Made by a program: the position numbers and the translations under genes
Source: Silanimonas sp.
GTDB taxonomy: Bacteria; Pseudomonadota; Gammaproteobacteria; Xanthomonadales; Xanthomonadaceae
Assembly (NCBI RefSeq): GCF_027531545.1
Contig: NZ_JAPZSC010000010.1
Location: 62,001-126,000, forward strand
DNA: 64,000 bases
Direction: 5' to 3'
In this document: piece by piece, positions 59,330 through 64,000 of the stretch
Position numbering within the stretch: the stretch's first letter is position 1
How the letters are laid out: every line of letters begins with the position of its first letter
Notes under the pieces: model-generated
Told to the model about the DNA's origin: nothing
Databases searched by the model: none
What the model saw: the letters and a program-made list of their open reading frames with translations, nothing else

Positions 59330-59917
59330 TCAGGCGATGCGCGCGGCGTCGTCGAAGGCCAGGCGCGGCGAACGGGGGAACAGCCCGGCTTCGTCGCCGT
59401 AGCCGAGGTTGATCAGGAAGTTCGACTTGATCGTGGTGCCCGCGAAGAAGGCGGCGTCGAGCTTGGCGGCGTCGAAGCCGGACATCGCGCCGGTGTCGAG
59501 GCCCAGCGCGCGCGCGGCCATCAGCAGGTAGGCGCCCTGCAGGCTGGCGTTGCGGAAGGCCGTGCTTTCGATCAGCGCGTCGTTGCCGGCGAACCAGCTG
59601 CGCGCGTCGGCGTGCGGGAAGAGCTGCGGCAGCTTGTCGTAGAAGGCCATGTCTTGCGCGACGATGACGGTGACCGGCGCCGTCATGGTCTTCTCGACGT
59701 TGCCCGGGGCCAGCGCGTCCTTCAGCTTGGCCTTGGCCTCCGGCGACTTCACGAACACGAAGCGGGCCGGCGAGCTGTTGGCGCTGGTCGGCGCCCACTT
59801 CACGAGGTCGTAGAGCTGGTGCAGCAGCGCGTCGGGAACGTCCTTGGCCTGCCAGGCGTTGTGCGTGCGGGCGCTGCGGAAGAGCTGGTCGAGGGCGGCG
59901 TCGTCGAGGGTGGTCAT
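59330..59917 (-). CDS. Nitroreductase of the RutE / HadB (malonic semialdehyde reductase) group
   Basis: Encodes 195 residues. Opening [20 protein letters not shown] and [26 protein letters not shown], plus INLGYGDE, match the RutE-like FMN reductases. RutE reduces malonic semialdehyde in uracil degradation, but no other rut gene is present, so the substrate is not certain. ATG 59917 fits; there are 150 bases to the divergent gene at 60068. Confidence 0.9.
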   Translation of the reverse strand: MTTLDDAALDQLFRSARTHNAWQAKDVPDALLHQLYDLVKWAPTSANSSPARFVFVKSPEAKAKLKDALAPGNVEKTMTAPVTVIVAQDMAFYDKLPQLFPHADARSWFAGNDALIESTAFRNASLQGAYLLMAARALGLDTGAMSGFDAAKLDAAFFAGTTIKSNFLINLGYGDEAGLFPRSPRLAFDDAARIA

Positions 59918-60055
59918 GGGGAATCCTGGGGTGGGGGCGGTGCGATGGGGTCGCAGTATGGCGGCGCGATGCCGGCGCACGATGCCCGCCACTGCAACAG
60001 GTCGTTGTGAACGCCGGAACGACGCGGCGCGCTGCTGCGTCGTCGCACGGCTGGC

Positions 60056-60061
60056 TACACT
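60056..60061 (+). promoter_or_regulatory. Candidate -10 element of the ELM1-like gene
   Basis: TACACT ends 6 bases before ATG 60068, so the transcript would be leaderless. The spacing equals that seen at 53501. No -35 is visible. Confidence 0.4.
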
Positions 60062-60067
60062 CGGCCC

Positions 60068-61099
60068 ATGAGTGCCGCAGCTTCCGCCCCTGTCCTTGTC
60101 GTCCACGACGGCACCTCCGGCAACCGCCGGCAGGCGCTGGCCCTGGCCGAGGCCTGGGCCCTGCCCTTCGACGAGCTGGTGCTGCGGCCGCGCGTGCCGT
60201 GGCGCTGGGCCGCGCCACGGATCCTGCCGGGCAGCCACGCCGCGTTCGGCGAGGACTTCGCCGCCGTGCTCGAGACGCCTCCCGTCATTGCGGTGGGCTG
60301 CGGCCGCCAGGCGGCCCTCGCCACGCGACTGCTGCGGCAGCGCGGCAGCAAGGTCGTGCAGGTCCTCCACCCGCGCCTGCCCACGCCGCATTGGGACGCG
60401 GTGGTGCTGCCGGCGCACGACGGCGTTCAGGGCGGCAACGTGCTGACGCTCGACGGCAGCCTGAACCCGATCGACGACGCCTGGCTCGAACAGAAGCGCG
60501 CGGCGCATCCGATGCTGGGCGAAGCACCGGGACCGGTCACCGCCCTGCTCGTCGGCGGCCCGACCGACGACAGCGACTGGGACCGCCATGCGCTCGACGG
60601 CATCCTCGAACTGCTGCTGCGCTGGCGGCAGCGCGATGGCGGCACGCTGTGGGTCATCGGCTCGCGCCGCACGCCGTCGGCGATGCGCCGGCAGATCAAG
60701 CAGGCCCTCGGCGACCGCGCGCAGGTTTGGATGGGCGACGCCGATGGCCCAAACCCCTACGCGGGCGTGATCGCCTGGGCCGACCGGCTGGTGGTCACGC
60801 CGGATTCCGCCAATCTCATCAGCGAAGCGGCGGCCACGCGCGCGCCGGTGTGGATCGCCGTGCCGCGCTACAACCGTGGCCGCATCCAACACCTCGTTGC
60901 CAAGGCCATCGACAGCGGCCGCGCCCGCTCGCTGGGTCCGGAAGGCACGCCGTGGCCGATCGAGCCCTGGCGCGAGAGCGCCCGCGTCGCCGAGCGACTG
61001 CGGCCGTGGGTGATGGAAGCGATCGCCGCGCGTCAGCCGGTGGACGACGACAGCGGCATCGCCGACAAGGCCACCCGAAGCGCCGACGCCGTGCCCTGA
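60068..61099 (+). CDS. ELM1-like / DUF1022 family protein
   Basis: Encodes 343 residues. The family takes its name from plant ELM1 but in bacteria resembles a nucleotide-sugar-dependent transferase: [16 protein letters not shown] at the start, [36 protein letters not shown] and [21 protein letters not shown] glycosyltransferase-B-like fold is likely, and a cell-envelope role fits the gene's nearness to lipopolysaccharide genes. Its last 67 bases overlap the end of glnE on the other strand. Confidence 0.82.
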   Translation: MSAAASAPVLVVHDGTSGNRRQALALAEAWALPFDELVLRPRVPWRWAAPRILPGSHAAFGEDFAAVLETPPVIAVGCGRQAALATRLLRQRGSKVVQVLHPRLPTPHWDAVVLPAHDGVQGGNVLTLDGSLNPIDDAWLEQKRAAHPMLGEAPGPVTALLVGGPTDDSDWDRHALDGILELLLRWRQRDGGTLWVIGSRRTPSAMRRQIKQALGDRAQVWMGDADGPNPYAGVIAWADRLVVTPDSANLISEAAATRAPVWIAVPRYNRGRIQHLVAKAIDSGRARSLGPEGTPWPIEPWRESARVAERLRPWVMEAIAARQPVDDDSGIADKATRSADAVP

Positions 61100-63825
61100 G
61101 CCGTCGCGTCCGGCACGCGGCGCGGCCGGCGGTCCAGCGTGCATCCGAGCGACAGGCCCACCAGCGCGGCGTGCGCCTCGACGAGCACCTGGGCCGTCGG
61201 CGCGTCGATCACGCCCTCCTGCGCGAGCGTCGTCGCCAGCGCCGCGCTGTGCCGCGGCCGTCGCAAGGCCGGGTGCGCGCCGGCATGCCGCAGCACCGCG
61301 TGCTGCAGGGCGAACTCGAGGTCGACGAGGCCACCGGCGCCCTGCTTCAAGTCGAAGTGCGCGGCATCGCTGCGGTCGAGTTCGCGACGCATGCGCTCGC
61401 GCATGTCGGCGATGTCCTTCGCCAGCGCCTGCGGATCGCGCGGCCGCGCCAGGATCTCGTCGCGAAGCGTGTCGAGCCGGGCGAGCAGCGGGGCGTCGCC
61501 GGCCAGCGGGCGCATGCGCACGAGGGCCTGGTGCTCCCAAGTCCAGGCGCGCTCGCGCTGGTAGCCGGCGAAGCTGTCGAAGTTCACGACCAGCAGCCCC
61601 TTCGCGCCATCGGGGCGAAGCCGCACGTCCACTTCGTAGAGCCTGCCGGCCGCGGTGGGCGTATCAAGAACCGCGACGAGCTTCTGCGCGATGCGAAGGT
61701 AGTAGCGGCCGGCATCCAGCGGGCGCGCGCCGTCGGACACGGCATTGGGGTCGGCGCCGTGCACGAAGACGAGGTCGAGGTCGGAGGCGAAGCCGAGCTC
61801 CTCCGCACCGATGCTGCCGTAGCCCAACACCGCGAATCCGCCCTCGGGGACGCGACCATGCGTGCGCTCCACTTCGCGCCTGGCGAGGGCCAGCGCCGCC
61901 ACGACCACGGCTTCCGCCACCGCGGCAAGGCGGCGCGTCGCCGCCACGGCGTCGATGCGGCCCGCGCGCCACGCCATCCCGATCCGGAACGCGAGGCTGT
62001 GCCGCCGCTCGTTCAAGGCGATCAACGCGGCCTCCGCATCGTCGTGCGCGGGCACCAGTCCGGCGATCTCCTGCGCGATGGTCGCTGCGTCGGGCAACGG
62101 CCCCGCCGCCCGCACATCCAGCAACTCGTCCAGCAGCAGCGGATGCTCGGTGAGGCGCTCGGCCAGCAGCGCGCTGCCGGCGCAAACCTGGGCGAGGCGT
62201 TCGAGGGCCGCGGGCTGCTCGGCCAGCAGGGCGAAATAGCTGCTGCGGCGACCGATGGCGGTGATCAGCGCGATGCCGCGCGCGAGGCTGGCGTCGGGCG
62301 CGTCGCTGGCAGCGGCCTGTGCGGCGAGGATCGGGACGATGCGGTCGAACCACCCGGCCGCGCGTGCCGACAGGCTGCGCCGGAGGGCGGAGCCCGAGAG
62401 ACGACGCAGCGCGTCGTCGGCCGCTTCGGCGTCGGCGAAGCCCGCCTCGGCCAACGTGGCGGCGGCCCCGCCTTCGGGCAGCGCTTGCCAGTACGCGGCC
62501 AAGGCGGCAGTGCGGGCATCCGACGACGTGGTGGACCGCGCAGGCGCATCGCGGCCACCGAGTACCGCGGCAAACTCGGCCGCCACCACGTCGCGATGCG
62601 CGCGGAGCGCGGCCTCGAGATCCGCCGCATCGGCATGGCCCAAACCGCGCGCCACGCGCAGGCGGTCGAGCGGGTCGGCGGGCAGCGCGTACTCCTGCGC
62701 GTCGCGCAGCATCTGCACGCGGTTCTCGACGCGACGCAGGAAACGGTAGGCCTCGGCGAGGCGCTGCGCCGTGGCTTGCGGCAGGTGGCCCGCGGCGGCC
62801 AAGGCGGACAGCGCCGGCAGAAGGCCACGGCGGCGCAGGGCCGGTTCGCGGCCGCCGCGAATGAGCTGGATGGCCTGCACGAGGAACTCCACCTCGCGGA
62901 TGCCGCCGGGGCCGCGCTTGAGGTCGTCGGCCATGTCCTTGCGCGCGACTTCCGCCTCGATCATCGCCTTCATCTCGCGCAGCGAATCCAACGCGGTGAA
63001 ATCGAGGTAGCGCCGGTAGACGAAGGGCCGCAGTGCCTCGACCAACGCATCGCCAGCCGCGAGATCGCCGGCCACCGGGCGCGCCTTCAGCCACGCATAG
63101 CGCTCCCAGTCGCGGCCCTCGCGCTGGAAGTAGGCCTCCATCGCATCGAAGCTCAGCGCGAGCCGGCCACTGTCGCCGAACGGGCGGAGGCGCAGGTCGA
63201 CGCGATGGGAGAAGCCGTCGACCGTCGGCTCGTTCAACAGCTGTGCCAAGCGCTGGCCCAGACGGACGAAGTAGGGCTCGGCGTCGAGTGACCGCGCACC
63301 GTCGCTGCTGCCGCCGCGCGGGTAGGCGTAGACGAGGTCGACGTCGGAACTGAAGTTGAGCTCGCCGCCGCCGAGCTTGCCCAGCGCGAACACCACCAGC
63401 CGCTGCGCCCGGCCATCGCTGTCGCGCACCGTGCCGAAACGCGGCGCGAACTCCGCTTCTGCCTGCGCCAATGCGCCCTGCAGGGCTTGCTCGGCGATGC
63501 GTGTGCTGCCGACGAGGGTGGCGTCGACGTCGTCCAAACCATCGACGTCGCGGGCGATGAGGACGCTCGACGCGGCGGTCCGCCAACGCCGCAGCGCGGC
63601 CATCGCCGCCTCCGGCGCCTCGGGCTCAAGCATCGGAAACGTTGGCATCGCGTGCCGGTCCGCGAGAACGGCGGGCTGGCGCCGCAACACGTCGAGCGCG
63701 AACTCGGAGGCGATGGCCAGCGGTCGCAGCGCGATGCGGGTCGAGGCGTCCAGCGGCGTGGCTTCGGCGAGCGCGTCGAGGCGCCGTTCGACGAGGGCAT
63801 CGAGGGTGGCCTCAAGCGATGTCAT
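61033..63825 (-). CDS. glnE: Glutamine synthetase adenylyltransferase / adenylyl-removing enzyme
   Basis: Encodes 930 residues. It adds AMP to, and removes it from, glutamine synthetase in response to PII and nitrogen. Two nucleotidyltransferase domains are intact: [20 protein letters not shown] followed by VY (N half, removing activity) and [20 protein letters not shown] (C half, adding activity), each with the DxD pair. [19 protein letters not shown] is typical of the central part. ATG 63825 gives [11 protein letters not shown]. The last 67 bases overlap the ELM1-like gene. A terminator lies 14 bases upstream of the start. Confidence 0.95.
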   Translation of the reverse strand: MTSLEATLDALVERRLDALAEATPLDASTRIALRPLAIASEFALDVLRRQPAVLADRHAMPTFPMLEPEAPEAAMAALRRWRTAASSVLIARDVDGLDDVDATLVGSTRIAEQALQGALAQAEAEFAPRFGTVRDSDGRAQRLVVFALGKLGGGELNFSSDVDLVYAYPRGGSSDGARSLDAEPYFVRLGQRLAQLLNEPTVDGFSHRVDLRLRPFGDSGRLALSFDAMEAYFQREGRDWERYAWLKARPVAGDLAAGDALVEALRPFVYRRYLDFTALDSLREMKAMIEAEVARKDMADDLKRGPGGIREVEFLVQAIQLIRGGREPALRRRGLLPALSALAAAGHLPQATAQRLAEAYRFLRRVENRVQMLRDAQEYALPADPLDRLRVARGLGHADAADLEAALRAHRDVVAAEFAAVLGGRDAPARSTTSSDARTAALAAYWQALPEGGAAATLAEAGFADAEAADDALRRLSGSALRRSLSARAAGWFDRIVPILAAQAAASDAPDASLARGIALITAIGRRSSYFALLAEQPAALERLAQVCAGSALLAERLTEHPLLLDELLDVRAAGPLPDAATIAQEIAGLVPAHDDAEAALIALNERRHSLAFRIGMAWRAGRIDAVAATRRLAAVAEAVVVAALALARREVERTHGRVPEGGFAVLGYGSIGAEELGFASDLDLVFVHGADPNAVSDGARPLDAGRYYLRIAQKLVAVLDTPTAAGRLYEVDVRLRPDGAKGLLVVNFDSFAGYQRERAWTWEHQALVRMRPLAGDAPLLARLDTLRDEILARPRDPQALAKDIADMRERMRRELDRSDAAHFDLKQGAGGLVDLEFALQHAVLRHAGAHPALRRPRHSAALATTLAQEGVIDAPTAQVLVEAHAALVGLSLGCTLDRRPRRVPDATAQGTASALRVALSAMPLSSSTG

Positions 63826-63838
63826 GGCGCCTCGCCGG

Positions 63839-63876
63839 AAAAAAAGAACCCGCAAGGCCAAGGCGCTTGCGGGTTC
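63839..63876 (-). terminator. Rho-independent terminator ahead of glnE
   Basis: On the minus strand a perfect 11-bp stem GAACCCGCAAG/CTTGCGGGTTC (63876-63866 with 63856-63846) is followed by seven T (63845-63839). It ends the minus-strand gene that enters from the right edge and lies just 14 bases before the glnE start. Confidence 0.92.
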
Positions 63877-63962
63877 GTGCTCCCTCCCCCACGTCGGAAG
63901 CGCTTCGATCCTGCGATGCCGCCGCGACGGCTTGCACGCTGCACTGCAACATCGCCCGACCT

Positions 63963-64000
63963 TCAGCCGTAAAGGGCCAGCAGGAGGCTGGCGAGCCCGA
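63963..64000 (-). CDS. C-terminal end of an unidentified minus-strand gene
   Basis: Only 11 codons and a TGA stop are visible, reading GLASLLLALYG in the frame that best fits. The hydrophobic end suggests a membrane protein. The strong terminator at 63839-63876 lies about 87 bases downstream, which supports a real gene here. No further identification is possible. Confidence 0.35.
   Translation of the reverse strand, partial: GLASLLLALYG

Overview
The window is very GC-rich and gene-dense. All intergenic gaps are under about 200 bp, and I see no rRNA, tRNA, CRISPR array, insertion sequence or prophage. Gene content points to a Gammaproteobacterium of the order Xanthomonadales (Lysobacteraceae or Rhodanobacteraceae type). 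The evidence is the order pcm-tolC facing waaA, a large oligosaccharide-type TonB-dependent receptor next to a flavin-dependent halogenase, tandem DUF4136 lipoproteins and several near-leaderless genes. The genus is not determinable from what I can see.

Layout: 1-0.7 kb holds the end of an ECF-type sigma factor and an overlapping small membrane protein (possible anti-sigma). 0.8-3.7 kb holds inorganic pyrophosphatase and two translationally coupled HDOD-domain signalling proteins. 3.7-5.9 kb holds a secreted fasciclin protein and, on the other strand, a DsbD-N-like protein followed by a periplasmic redoxin. 5.9-10 kb is a minus-strand operon: cation/proton antiporter, SLC45-like sugar MFS transporter, and a secreted class-A-beta-lactamase-fold serine hydrolase.

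The core (10-36 kb) is an alpha-glucan locus. It encodes outer-membrane uptake (TonB receptor), secreted or periplasmic depolymerisation (GH13 amylase with glucodextranase-type C-terminus, pullulanase, GH31 alpha-glucosidase, GDE-type amylo-1,6-glucosidase), an esterase, a halogenase/DUF6445 pair, and cytoplasmic glucan metabolism (glgP-glgB-glgX-malQ, every junction overlapping). Four intergenic regions of this core carry the same 14-bp dyad (consensus near TGAATACGTATTCA), which looks like a LacI-family operator. It plausibly makes the core one regulon; its regulator is not in the window. A degenerate HD-GYP protein sits between the esterase and the glucosidases.

36.3-44.6 kb: small membrane protein, AraC regulator coupled to a saccharopine-dehydrogenase-like oxidoreductase, two DUF4136 lipoproteins, thiC with a TPP riboswitch, and a large secreted protein with Ig-like domains. 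44.8-49.9 kb: RND efflux pump with adaptor and a divergent TetR regulator; a 40-bp dyad lies between them. 50-57.9 kb: pcm, tolC, then envelope genes (waaA, two lysophospholipid acyltransferases, O-antigen-ligase-like protein, glycosyltransferase, zinc-finger protein). 57.9-64 kb: pirin-like bicupin, YceI, nitroreductase, ELM1-like protein, glnE, and the last codons of a further minus-strand gene.

All functions are from reading translated sequence and recalling family motifs; no database search was run. Start codons were picked by ribosome-binding sites, signal peptides and neighbour overlap, and are noted where doubtful.
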